A stretch of 6,227 nucleotides of DNA, taken from positions 1 through 6,227 of the forward strand of contig DAIDTV010000094.1 in assembly GCA_027457005.1 (NCBI GenBank), given 5' to 3'. Each line of letters opens with the position of its first letter. The stretch's first letter is position 1. This DNA is from Chloroflexota bacterium. Lineage in GTDB: Bacteria > Chloroflexota > Limnocylindria > Limnocylindrales > CSP1-4. Of the stretch, positions 1 to 6,227 are shown in pieces. The notes beneath the pieces were generated by a model. That model saw nothing but the letters and a program-made list of their open reading frames with translations. It was not told the origin of the DNA and ran no database searches. The translations under genes and the position numbers were made by a program.

Positions 1-1677
1 GTCCGCCCGTGACCGGACCGCGCGCCCCACGTCCTCGCCGAGCACGAGGTCGTGACCCGCCTCGCCCGCCCAGTAGCTTGCCTCGGTGACGACGTCGACG
101 ATCTCCGAGAAGCGCGTCGAAAGGCGCTCCTGGTGCTCGGCGATCCGCGCGCCGCGCTCCACCACTCGCGCCACGGCCTCCGGGGCGAACTGACGGAGGC
201 CCGCGGCCTCCACGTGGCCCGCGATGAACGACGCGTACAGGGCTGCCTCTCCATCGCCCCAGGGCATCTCGACGTCGAACTCGGCCCGGACCTTGAACAG
301 CGTCCGGAACTCCTCGTCGATGAGGTACAGGGCCTGGTAGAGCGAGGCGGGCCCCACCAGCACGACCTTCAGGTTGACGGGGATCGGCTCGGGGTCCAGG
401 GTGGCCGTGGGGAACAGCACGTACTGCGCGCCGATGTTCTCGACCCGCGCCTGCGCCGCCCGCAGCGTCTCCTTGAGCCGTTCCCAGGCAAGCGGGTCGG
501 CGAGCAGGTCGGCAACCCGCAGGACCAGGAACCCGCCGTTCGCCCGATGCACCGCCCCGGGCCGGATGTTCCGGTGATCCGTGGTGGCCATGCCCATCAG
601 GGTCGTGTACTCGATGCGCCCGAACAGGTTGTAGTACGTGGGGCTCGGTTCGTCCACGACGGGGGCCGGTGCCCCGGGTTGATGCGTCACCAGCACGTTG
701 ACGGCGTAGCGGCCCAGGATGGCCTCCCTGGCCTGGCGGGCCTCCTGGCCGGGCCGGTCGGCCTGGTCGCCGCCATCCGTCTCGGGGGATGGGCGGAACA
801 GCTCCAGGTGCTCGAGCATGTCGTCACGCAGCGCGTCGAACCAGGCGTCGACCCGGTCGACCCCGCCGTGGTGCGCCCGCAGCTCGTCGAGCAGGTGGCC
901 GATGGCGAACACCGCGACCTCGCGATCGAGTGCCGCGACCCGCTCGCGCGCCTCGCGCTCGAGCGCGCGCAGTCGCCCGAGGACGTCCGGTAGACGCTCC
1001 TCGATCTCGTGGCCGTGCGCGCGGTAGGCGTCCCGTTCCTCGGGGGAGAAGCGCTCGAACTCGTCCGTCGGGATGGGGTGGCCGTCGCGCATGGGGACGG
1101 TCAGGATGCCGGCCGGCGTGAACTCCAGCCCCAGCCCGAGGGTCGCGGCCTCGGCCCGGAACGCCGCGAGGGTTGCCTGGCGTCGATCGTCGACCTCGGC
1201 GGCGACCACGCGCGCCCGCCGCCGGTACTCGTCGCTCTCGAACGCCCGGGCGATCTCGCGGCCTGCGTCGGCCACGAACCGGGCCACGTCCCGCGCGAAC
1301 GGCGCCGCGCCGCCGGCGGGGAACGAGACGGCGATGGGTCGGCGCGGGTTCGCCATGTCGAAGAGGTAGACCCAGTCACGGGGGGCGGGCCGCAGGCGGG
1401 CGGCGCGGTCCAGGTACGCGTGCAGCGTCGTCCGGCGGCCCGTGCCGGTCGGGCCCAGCACGAACAGGTTGTACCCGGGATCCTCGATGTCGAGCGCGAA
1501 CGAGATCGCGCTGACCGCCCTGGGTTGACCGACGGTCCCGTCCAGGGGCGCCACTTCGGCGGTCGACGTGAAGTGGAACGTGGAGGGAGCGCAGCGGCGC
1601 CGCAGTCGCTCCACCGGGACCAGCCGGGCGACCCGGGGATCCACCGGACCCGAGCGCCCTGTCGGCGAGGATGCCAT
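1..1677 (-). CDS. Lon-family AAA+ protease-like protein (AAA_32 type), 3' end cut by window edge
   Basis: This frame is open from the ATG at 1677 to the left edge, giving 559 residues. The family comprises ATP-dependent Lon-like proteins of about 800 residues: an N-terminal AAA_32 ATPase module followed by a Ser-Lys Lon peptidase domain, which here would lie outside the window. Visible parts: a lead-in 'LDGTVGQPRAV' (45-55); a P-loop 'GPTGTGRRTT' (75-84); a helical, charged insertion (about 140-290) that may form coiled coil; the typical 'GRIEYTT..MGMATTDH' stretch (about 350-369); 'HRANGGFLVL' (377-386) in the Walker B position; 'LDPEPIPVNLKVVLVG' (427-442); 'FRTLFKVRAEFD' (457-468); and 'RLSTRFSEIVDVV' (518-530) near the lid. 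The Walker A lysine is replaced by Arg81. The ATG at 1677 is chosen because a strong Shine-Dalgarno precedes it and the family homology begins soon after. It is transcribed divergently from the receiver gene. Family assignment is confident; protease activity cannot be judged because the catalytic domain is missing. Confidence 0.9.
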   Translation of the reverse strand, partial: MASSPTGRSGPVDPRVARLVPVERLRRRCAPSTFHFTSTAEVAPLDGTVGQPRAVSAISFALDIEDPGYNLFVLGPTGTGRRTTLHAYLDRAARLRPAPRDWVYLFDMANPRRPIAVSFPAGGAAPFARDVARFVADAGREIARAFESDEYRRRARVVAAEVDDRRQATLAAFRAEAATLGLGLEFTPAGILTVPMRDGHPIPTDEFERFSPEERDAYRAHGHEIEERLPDVLGRLRALEREARERVAALDREVAVFAIGHLLDELRAHHGGVDRVDAWFDALRDDMLEHLELFRPSPETDGGDQADRPGQEARQAREAILGRYAVNVLVTHQPGAPAPVVDEPSPTYYNLFGRIEYTTLMGMATTDHRNIRPGAVHRANGGFLVLRVADLLADPLAWERLKETLRAAQARVENIGAQYVLFPTATLDPEPIPVNLKVVLVGPASLYQALYLIDEEFRTLFKVRAEFDVEMPWGDGEAALYASFIAGHVEAAGLRQFAPEAVARVVERGARIAEHQERLSTRFSEIVDVVTEASYWAGEAGHDLVLGEDVGRAVRSRAD

Positions 1678-1682
1678 CGGGA

Positions 1683-1690
1683 CCCCCTCT
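1683..1690 (-). promoter_or_regulatory. Ribosome binding site of the Lon-like gene
   Basis: Read on the minus strand, AGAGGGGG lies 5 bases before the ATG at 1677. It is a good purine-rich Shine-Dalgarno match and supports this start over any internal one. Confidence 0.65.
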
Positions 1691-1712
1691 CGGCGGCCGC
1701 GTGGAATCAAGG

Positions 1713-1747
1713 AGGCGAACGCCGCGCGTCCCCTGCGGCGTTCGCCT
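1713..1747. repeat. Perfect 13-bp inverted repeat in the divergent intergenic region
   Basis: The left arm AGGCGAACGCCGC (1713-1725) is the exact reverse complement of the right arm GCGGCGTTCGCCT (1735-1747), with a 9-base spacer GCGTCCCCT. It sits between the divergent starts of the Lon-like gene (1677) and the receiver gene (1857). No T-run follows the stem on either strand and no gene ends here, so an ordinary terminator is unlikely. It could be an operator for a dimeric regulator or a hairpin in the 5' leader of the Lon-like mRNA. The symmetry is seen directly; the role is inferred. Confidence 0.75.
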
Positions 1748-1754
1748 TGTCGCA

Positions 1755-1760
1755 TAGGAT
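1755..1760 (+). promoter_or_regulatory. Possible -10 hexamer (TAGGAT) for the receiver gene
   Basis: TAGGAT matches the -10 consensus TATAAT at 4 of 6 positions, including the important first two and last bases. No good -35 is seen: the 16-18 base spacing falls in the right arm of the inverted repeat at 1713-1747, on CTGCGG-like sequence. If used, the transcript would start near 1767 and leave a leader of about 90 bases before the ATG at 1857. Weak evidence. Confidence 0.3.
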
Positions 1761-1784
1761 CGTTACGTCGCCGACATGTGCGTA

Positions 1785-1798
1785 GGGCCGAACGGCCC
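1785..1798 (+). other. Short GC hairpin in the probable leader of the receiver gene
   Basis: GGGCC (1785-1789) and GGCCC (1794-1798) flank a GAAC loop; a TTCTTT stretch follows at 1801-1806 and a run of six T at 1832-1837. This resembles a weak terminator or attenuator upstream of the ATG at 1857. The stem is only 5 bp and the T-run is interrupted, so it may be chance in GC-rich DNA. Confidence 0.3.
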
Positions 1799-1856
1799 GG
1801 TTCTTTGGCCTCTTCGTCGCTTCGCCCCGCCTTTTTTGCGTCGTCAGGCTTCGCGC

Positions 1857-2234
1857 ATGGAATCCCCCGACGATCGCCGGGTGCGACTGCTCCTGGTGAG
1901 CGACCATCGCGCCGCCGGAGACGCCCTGACCGAGTACCTGACGCGCCACGGGTTCGACATCGTAGCGCGCGCGGCCAACGCGTCGGAGGCTGCCGCAGCG
2001 GTGCGGAGCATGGCGATCGACGTGGCCCTGGTGGACGGGGACCTCGCGGCCGGGTGGCGTTCCGTGGTGCGCGCGGTCTCCGAGCCTCTCGAGCACAACC
2101 GGATCGCCGTGCTGTCGTCGTACTGGGGCCAGCAGGAGCGGCTGGATGCCCGGCAGTGCGGGATCGGTGCCACGCTCCTGAAGCGGATCGCCGGCCCCCA
2201 CCTGGCCGGGCAGCTGCGCGCGCTCGCCGCCTGA
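1857..2234 (+). CDS. Stand-alone response-regulator receiver domain protein (CheY-like)
   Basis: The predicted protein has 125 residues, about the size of a single receiver (REC) domain, with no output domain. The fold pattern is readable: beta-1 'VRLLLVSDH' (9-17) with acidic Asp16; beta-3 'AIDVALVDGDL' (53-63) with Asp60 in the phospho-acceptor position; beta-4 'RIAVLSSYW' (82-90) with Ser87 or Ser88 as the switch Ser/Thr; beta-5 'GATLLKRI' (104-111) with Lys109. The usual Lys-Pro is Lys-Arg, and beta-1 has one acidic residue where many receivers have two, so sequence identity to canonical receivers is low. The ATG at 1857 is preferred because the domain begins right after it and CAGG (1845-1848) is a weak ribosome binding site. 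An in-frame ATG at 1776 would add 27 residues that look like no receiver. Partner kinase and target are unknown. It is divergent from the Lon-like gene, with the stress protein downstream on the same strand. Confidence 0.75.
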   Translation: MESPDDRRVRLLLVSDHRAAGDALTEYLTRHGFDIVARAANASEAAAAVRSMAIDVALVDGDLAAGWRSVVRAVSEPLEHNRIAVLSSYWGQQERLDARQCGIGATLLKRIAGPHLAGQLRALAA

Positions 2235-2261
2235 GCCACGCGCCCGCCGCCTGGTCGCCCG

Positions 2262-2278
2262 CTCGCCGTGTGGGCGAG
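2262..2278 (+). terminator. Weak GC hairpin after the receiver gene
   Basis: CTCGCC (2262-2267) and GGCGAG (2273-2278) form a 6-bp stem with a GTGTG loop, 27 bases after the receiver stop codon. It is followed directly by a 10-bp perfect palindrome CGGGCGCCCG (2281-2290). There is no T-run, so if it ends transcription it does so poorly or with Rho. It may also be a chance structure. Confidence 0.3.
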
Positions 2279-2324
2279 TCCGGGCGCCCGTGCCGGATGG
2301 GCCGCCTCGGCGGGATGGTGATCG

Positions 2325-2339
2325 GGGACCGGGGGTCCC
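2325..2339 (+). other. GC hairpin in the gap before the stress protein gene
   Basis: GGGACC (2325-2330) pairs with GGTCCC (2334-2339) across a GGG loop. No T-run follows. In the 200-base gap 2235-2434 I saw no convincing promoter hexamers and no coding signal, so the stress protein gene may be read from the receiver promoter or from a promoter I cannot recognise. Confidence 0.3.
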
Positions 2340-2419
2340 GGGGGAGAGGGCCGCCTGACCGACGCCTTCGGGCCGTCCGGCAGACGCCGTGCCCGACGGG
2401 TGCGAGGCACGCTCGCGGC

Positions 2420-2430
2420 AGGAGAGGAGG
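2420..2430 (+). promoter_or_regulatory. Strong ribosome binding site of the universal stress protein gene
   Basis: AGGAGAGGAGG holds two overlapping Shine-Dalgarno cores: AGGAG ending 10 bases before the ATG at 2435, and AGGAGG ending 4 bases before it. A small hairpin, GCGAG (2402-2406) with CTCGC (2412-2416), lies just upstream and leaves the site free. This fixes the start at 2435, although the frame is open much further upstream. Confidence 0.8.
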
Positions 2431-2434
2431 CGCC

Positions 2435-2890
2435 ATGGCGAAGATCGAGACGATCCTCGTTGCCACTGACGGCTCGCCCGCGTCGGCGGCTGCCAGCGAT
2501 GAGGCGATCGATCTCGCGCTGCGCCTCGGGGCCCGCCTGATCGTGATCAACGTGGTCAACGTGGCCGAGCTGACCGCGGCGAGCTCGATGTTCCCCGGCA
2601 CGGTGTTCACGGCGCGCGAGGAGGCCGAGGCCATCGCACGCGCGATCGTCGACGATGCCCGCCGCAGCGGAGTGATCGCCACGTACCTGACCTGGGAGGG
2701 CCAGCCGGGCGAGGCGATCGTGGCCGCCGCCGAGTCGGAAGCCGCCGACCTGGTGGTGGTGGGCACGCACGGGCGCAGCGTGATCGGGCGGCTCCTCCTG
2801 GGCAGCGTCTCCGAGTACGTGGTCCGCCACTCGCGCGCACCCGTGCTGGTCGTGCGTCCGCAGGAGGCGTACGTCGCCGCCCGGCGGTAA
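2435..2890 (+). CDS. Universal stress protein, UspA family, ATP-binding type
   Basis: The gene encodes 151 residues, the normal length for a single-domain universal stress protein. These small cytoplasmic proteins usually dimerise and accumulate under starvation, oxygen limitation or other stress; most have no defined reaction. The first strand 'ETILVATDGS' (5-14) carries Asp12 and the DGS turn typical of the family. The second is 'ARLIVINVV' (33-41). The ATP-binding motif G-2x-G-9x-G-S is complete: 'GTHG' (110-113), then nine residues, then Gly123-Ser124. The last strand 'APVLVVRP' (135-142) is also typical. ATP binding is therefore expected. It lies 200 bases after the receiver gene and 44 bases before the helicase gene on the same strand. 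Its own ribosome binding site is strong, implying good translation. Family call is very secure; the specific stress it serves cannot be told. Confidence 0.95.
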   Translation: MAKIETILVATDGSPASAAASDEAIDLALRLGARLIVINVVNVAELTAASSMFPGTVFTAREEAEAIARAIVDDARRSGVIATYLTWEGQPGEAIVAAAESEAADLVVVGTHGRSVIGRLLLGSVSEYVVRHSRAPVLVVRPQEAYVAARR

Positions 2891-2920
2891 GCCGGGACGT
2901 CTCGAAGCCGCCGCCGCGCC

Positions 2921-2926
2921 TATACT
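2921..2926 (+). promoter_or_regulatory. -10 element (TATACT) of a probable leaderless lhr promoter
   Basis: TATACT matches TATAAT at 5 of 6 positions and stands out in otherwise GC-rich DNA. It ends 8 bases before the GTG at 2935, the distance at which RNA polymerase normally starts. No Shine-Dalgarno lies between it and the GTG. Together these suggest that the lhr transcript begins at or within a base or two of its start codon. A matching -35 was not found at 16-18 bases. Confidence 0.6.
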
Positions 2927-2934
2927 CCTGTCCC

Positions 2935-5900
2935 GTGCCTGGAGCCCTGCGTCGCGTGGGCGATCCGCTCGCGCCGGATGATCCCCTCGTCAGCTTCACG
3001 CCGGCGACGCGCGACTGGTTCCGGGCGGCGTTCCCGTCCCCGACGCCGGCCCAGTCAGGGGCCTGGCCCGCGATCGCACGGGGCGAGCACGTCCTGGTCT
3101 GCGCGCCCACCGGCTCCGGCAAGACCCTCGCGGCGTTCCTGTGGTGCATCGATCGGCTGGCCGCGGAACGAACGCCGGTGGAGCCACGCCGCAGGCTGCG
3201 GGTGCTGTACGTCTCGCCGCTCAAGGCGCTGGTCCACGACGTGGAGCGCAACCTGCGGGCGCCCCTGGCGGGCATCCGGCTGGCGGCGGAGGCACGGGGC
3301 GAGGCTCCGGCGGAGATCCGGGTCGCGATGCGCACCGGCGACACGCCGACGGAAGAGCGTCGGGCGTTCGGGAGACGGCCGCCCGACGTGCTCGTCACGA
3401 CGCCCGAGTCACTCTACCTGCTGCTCACGTCCGGCGCGCGTGAGGCGCTCCGCTCCGTGGAGTGGGTGATCGTCGACGAGATCCACGCGCTGGCACCTAC
3501 CAAGCGCGGCGCGCACCTGGCGCTCTCGCTCGAGCGCCTCGAGGTGCTCACGGAGCGGCCCCCGCAGCGGATCGGGCTCTCCGCCACCCAGCGACCCCTC
3601 GAGGCGGTCGCGGCGTTCCTGGGAGGCCGCATGGCGGTGCCCGGCGATGTCGGGCACGCCCCGGACGCCCCCGACGGGCCCGCGCCGCTGCGGCCGGTGA
3701 CGATCGTCGACGCCGGCGCACGCAAGCCGCTGGAGCTGAAGGTGGTGGTGCCGGTCGAGGACATGTCGCGCCTCGGGGAGGCCATCCCGCTCGCCGAGGC
3801 GGCAGGCGGCCCGGCCGCGGGGCCGCCCGAGCGCTTCAGCATCTGGCCCGCCATCCACCCCCGCATCGTGGAGCTGATCCGGCAGCACCACAGCACGATC
3901 GTGTTCGTCAACAGCCGCGGGCTGGCCGAGCGCCTGGCGCGCCACGTCAACGAACTGGCCGGCGAGGAGCTGGTGCTCGCACATCACGGCTCGCTGGCGC
4001 GCGAGCAGCGGGTGCTCGTCGAGGAGGCCCTGAAGGAGGGCCGCCTGGCCGGCATCGTCGCCACCAGCTCCCTCGAGCTGGGCATCGACATGGGGTCGGT
4101 GGACCTGGTGATCCAGGTCGCGTCACCGGGGTCGGTCGCCCGGGGGATCCAGCGGATCGGCCGGGCCGGGCACCGCATCGACGAGCCGTCGAGCGGTGTG
4201 ATCTTCCCCAGGTACCGGGGCGACCTCCTCGAGTGTGCCGTCGTCACCCGGGCCATGCACGAGGGTGCCATCGAGTCCACCGTCGTGCCGCGCAACCCGC
4301 TCGACGTGCTGGCCCAGCAGGTGGTGGCCGCGACGGTCAACGCGACCTGGGCCGTGGACGACCTGTACGAGCTCGTCCGTCGGGCGGAGAACTTCGCGAG
4401 CCTCGGGCGCCCCAGCTTCGAGAGCGTGCTGGGCATGCTGGCCGGGCAGTATCCGTCGGACGAGTTCGCCGAGCTGCGCCCCCGGGTCGTCTGGGACCGC
4501 GTGGCGGGCACGGTGCGAGGCCGTGCCGAGAGCCGCACCGTGGCCGTGCTGTCGGGCGGGACCATCCCCGATCGGGGCCTGTACGGGGTCTACCTCGACG
4601 ACGGGGCGCCCGCCGCGGGCGACGGCACGCGCTTCGGTCCCGGGGCGGAGCGTGGCGGGCGCGCCGCGGGTGCCGGGACCAGGGTCCGCGCGGGTCGCCG
4701 GGTGGGCGAGCTGGACGAGGAGATGGTGTACGAGACGCGGGCCGGCGAGGTGATCCTGCTGGGTGCCAGTGCCTGGCGCGTCACGCAGATCACCCACGAC
4801 CGCGTGCTGGTGACGCCCGCGCCGGGGCAGCCCGGCAGGGTCCCGTTCTGGAAGGGGGATGGCCCCGGGCGTCCCGTCGAGCTGGGCCGCGAGCTGGGCG
4901 CGTTCGTCCGGCGGATGCGTACCGAGGCGCGGGGGCAGCGAGGACGACGGCACGCCCTCGACCGCCTGGTCGCCGAACACGACCTGGACCTGCTGGCGGG
5001 CGAGAACCTGCTCGCGTACCTGGACGACCAGGCCGACGCCTCCGCGGTGCCGACCGACCGCACGATCGTCGTGGAGCGCTTCCGCGACGAACTCGGGGAC
5101 TGGCGCGTGTGCGTCCTCACGCCGTTCGGGGGGCGGGTCCATGCGCCGTGGGCGCTGGCGATCGAGGCGCGCCTGCGGGCCAGGCTCGGCGTGGACGTGC
5201 GGGCGCTGTGGTCGGACGACGGGATCGTGCTGCGTGTCCCGGCGACCGAGGCTCCCGTGGCGGGGCTGGAGACGGACGACTGGCCCGACGAGCGAGGCGG
5301 GGACGCACTCCACGGCGCGATCTTCGGGCCACCCGACGAGATCGAGGAAGCCGTGGTGGCGGCGCTGGGCTCCTCGGCGCTCTTTGCCTCGCGGTTCCGG
5401 GAGAACGCGGCCCGCGCGCTGCTGCTCCCCCGGATCCGTGGAGGCCAGCGGCGTCCGCTTTGGCAGATGCGCCAGCGCGCGGCCCAGCTGCTGGAGGTCG
5501 CCTCCAGGCACGGGTCGTTCCCGATCGTGCTCGAGACGTTCCGCGAATGCCTCCGCGACGTCTTCGATCTTCCCGCGTTGCGCGCGATCCTCGCCGAGGT
5601 CGAGCGGAGGGAGATCGAGGTCCGCCACGTCGAGACGTCGCGCGCGTCGCCGTTCGCCAGCTCGCTGCTCTTCGACTACGTGGCCGCCTACATGTACGAG
5701 GGCGATGCCCCGCTGGTCGACCGGCGGGCCCAGGCGCTGGCGCTCGATCGTGATCTGCTGCGAGACCTGCTCGGCGCCGAGGAGCTGCGCGAACTGCTCG
5801 ACCGGGACGCGCTCGCCGAGCTGGAGCTCGAGCTGCAGGCGCTGGCGGGTGAGCGGCAGCCGGATTCACCCGACCAGGTGCACGACATGCTTCGCCGCCT

Positions 5901-6227
5901 CGGCGATCTGTCCGGCCCCGAGGTGGCCGCCCGGCTCGCGGGCGAGGACGCGGCGCCGCGGGCCGCCAGGGCGGAAGCGTGGCTGGGGACCCTGGAACGT
6001 GAGCGACGGGCGGTGCAGGTCCGGGCGGGCGGCGAGGTGCGCTGGATCGCGGTCGAGGACGCGGGGCTCGTCCGGGACGCCCTCGGTGTCGCGCTCCCGC
6101 CGGGCATCCCCGCAACGTTCCTGGCGGAGGTGCCCGATGCGCTCGGGGCGTTGCTGCGCCGCTGGGCACGCACGCACGGCCCGTTCACGCCCGGCCAGCC
6201 CGCCGAGCGCTGGGGTATCCCCTCGCT
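2935..6227 (+). CDS. lhr: ATP-dependent helicase Lhr (large helicase-related), 3' end cut by window edge
   Basis: The frame is open for 1097 codons to the right edge; family members reach about 1500 residues. Lhr is a superfamily 2 helicase that moves 3' to 5' on single-stranded DNA and unwinds DNA or RNA:DNA duplexes, linked to DNA repair. Motifs: 'FPSPTPAQ' near the N-terminus (33-40); Walker A 'APTGSGKT' (57-64); 'TTPESLYLLL' (155-164); DEIH box (181-184); 'LSAT' (215-218); 'IVFVNSRGLAERLA' (322-335); 'HHGS' (349-352); motif V 'ATSSLELGIDMG' (375-386); motif VI 'QRIGRAGHR' (406-414). Lhr-specific stretches follow: 'GTIPDRGLYGVYL' (542-554), 'GELDEEMVYETR' (591-602), 'ASAWR' (611-615), 'PFGGRVHAPWALAIEARL' (about 732-749), 'PLWQMRQRAAQLLEVASRHG' (842-861) and 'SPFASSLLFDYVAAYMYEGD' (903-922). 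The helicase core is thus complete and the C-terminal extension partly present. A Gly/Arg-rich loop (about 558-588) interrupts the core. GTG 2935 is chosen for its position after TATACT; GTG 2956 is an alternative. Confidence 0.96.
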   Translation, partial: MPGALRRVGDPLAPDDPLVSFTPATRDWFRAAFPSPTPAQSGAWPAIARGEHVLVCAPTGSGKTLAAFLWCIDRLAAERTPVEPRRRLRVLYVSPLKALVHDVERNLRAPLAGIRLAAEARGEAPAEIRVAMRTGDTPTEERRAFGRRPPDVLVTTPESLYLLLTSGAREALRSVEWVIVDEIHALAPTKRGAHLALSLERLEVLTERPPQRIGLSATQRPLEAVAAFLGGRMAVPGDVGHAPDAPDGPAPLRPVTIVDAGARKPLELKVVVPVEDMSRLGEAIPLAEAAGGPAAGPPERFSIWPAIHPRIVELIRQHHSTIVFVNSRGLAERLARHVNELAGEELVLAHHGSLAREQRVLVEEALKEGRLAGIVATSSLELGIDMGSVDLVIQVASPGSVARGIQRIGRAGHRIDEPSSGVIFPRYRGDLLECAVVTRAMHEGAIESTVVPRNPLDVLAQQVVAATVNATWAVDDLYELVRRAENFASLGRPSFESVLGMLAGQYPSDEFAELRPRVVWDRVAGTVRGRAESRTVAVLSGGTIPDRGLYGVYLDDGAPAAGDGTRFGPGAERGGRAAGAGTRVRAGRRVGELDEEMVYETRAGEVILLGASAWRVTQITHDRVLVTPAPGQPGRVPFWKGDGPGRPVELGRELGAFVRRMRTEARGQRGRRHALDRLVAEHDLDLLAGENLLAYLDDQADASAVPTDRTIVVERFRDELGDWRVCVLTPFGGRVHAPWALAIEARLRARLGVDVRALWSDDGIVLRVPATEAPVAGLETDDWPDERGGDALHGAIFGPPDEIEEAVVAALGSSALFASRFRENAARALLLPRIRGGQRRPLWQMRQRAAQLLEVASRHGSFPIVLETFRECLRDVFDLPALRAILAEVERREIEVRHVETSRASPFASSLLFDYVAAYMYEGDAPLVDRRAQALALDRDLLRDLLGAEELRELLDRDALAELELELQALAGERQPDSPDQVHDMLRRLGDLSGPEVAARLAGEDAAPRAARAEAWLGTLERERRAVQVRAGGEVRWIAVEDAGLVRDALGVALPPGIPATFLAEVPDALGALLRRWARTHGPFTPGQPAERWGIPS

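Noticed and set aside
52..993. Long plus-strand open frame of 313 codons opposite the Lon-like gene
   Set aside because: The minus strand here encodes a clear AAA_32 protein; the plus-strand translation has no recognisable domain and is typical antisense openness in GC-rich DNA.
1716..1746. GAAC ... GTTC inside the inverted repeat as a LexA/SOS box
   Set aside because: The half-sites are separated by about 21 bases instead of the 4 expected for CGAAC-N4-GTTCG boxes.
1747..1769. TTGTCG followed 11 bases later by TACGTC, resembling the actinobacterial DNA-damage (RecA-independent, PafBC-type) promoter
   Set aside because: The GTG after TTGTCR is absent (CAT instead) and the -10 lacks the final T, so the match is only partial.
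1568..2434. Upstream extension of the stress protein frame to 1568, and other frames across 1707-2830 on the minus strand
   Set aside because: The extension is Arg-rich and crosses the intergenic repeat and the receiver gene; the strong ribosome binding site at 2420-2430 places the start at 2435. The minus-strand frames are shadows.
4123..5628. 501-codon minus-strand open frame opposite lhr
   Set aside because: No family features, no fitting start region, and a strongly supported gene on the opposite strand.
3462..5753. 763-codon plus-strand open frame overlapping lhr
   Set aside because: Its translation is an Arg/Gly/Ala/Pro-rich low-complexity chain, while the overlapping frame gives a continuous Lhr helicase with all motifs.
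1..6227. Search for tRNA or rRNA genes, CRISPR arrays, insertion-sequence ends, attachment sites and tandem repeats
   Set aside because: Nothing recognisable was seen by eye; almost all of the window is explained by four protein genes.

Overview
The window is a GC-rich (about 70% by eye) bacterial chromosomal segment. Its GC-rich third codon positions, a GTG start that looks leaderless, and an Lhr-type helicase together suggest an actinobacterium or a GC-rich Chloroflexota-like lineage. The sequence alone does not decide between them. No phage, plasmid, insertion sequence, CRISPR or RNA-gene signal was seen.

Layout, left to right. (1) Positions 1-1677, minus strand: the N-terminal 559 residues of a Lon-family AAA+ protease-like protein of the AAA_32 (YcbZ/LonB-like) type. 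It runs off the left edge before the Ser-Lys peptidase domain. (2) Positions 1678-1856: a divergent intergenic region with a perfect 13-bp inverted repeat (1713-1725 / 1735-1747), a -10-like TAGGAT, a short GC hairpin and a T-rich stretch. (3) Positions 1857-2234, plus strand: a 125-aa stand-alone response-regulator receiver domain with the key phosphorylation residues. (4) Positions 2235-2434: a non-coding gap with several short GC hairpins and, at its end, a strong ribosome binding site. (5) Positions 2435-2890, plus strand: a complete UspA-type universal stress protein with an intact ATP-binding motif. (6) Positions 2891-2934: a 44-bp gap with a TATACT -10 hexamer placed so that transcription could begin at or near the next start codon. 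(7) Position 2935 to the right edge, plus strand: a large Lhr ATP-dependent helicase, open for 1097 codons and cut by the window edge, with all classical SF2 motifs and the Lhr-specific regions.

The four genes fit a general theme of stress response and macromolecule quality control: proteolysis, signalling, stress protein, nucleic-acid repair. That theme is inferred from gene families. The strand change, the gaps and the separate promoter before lhr argue against a single operon. I found no convincing new multi-gene system. The most useful second looks are the inverted repeat between the divergent genes, the apparently leaderless lhr start, and the Arg-for-Lys P-loop of the Lon-like protein.
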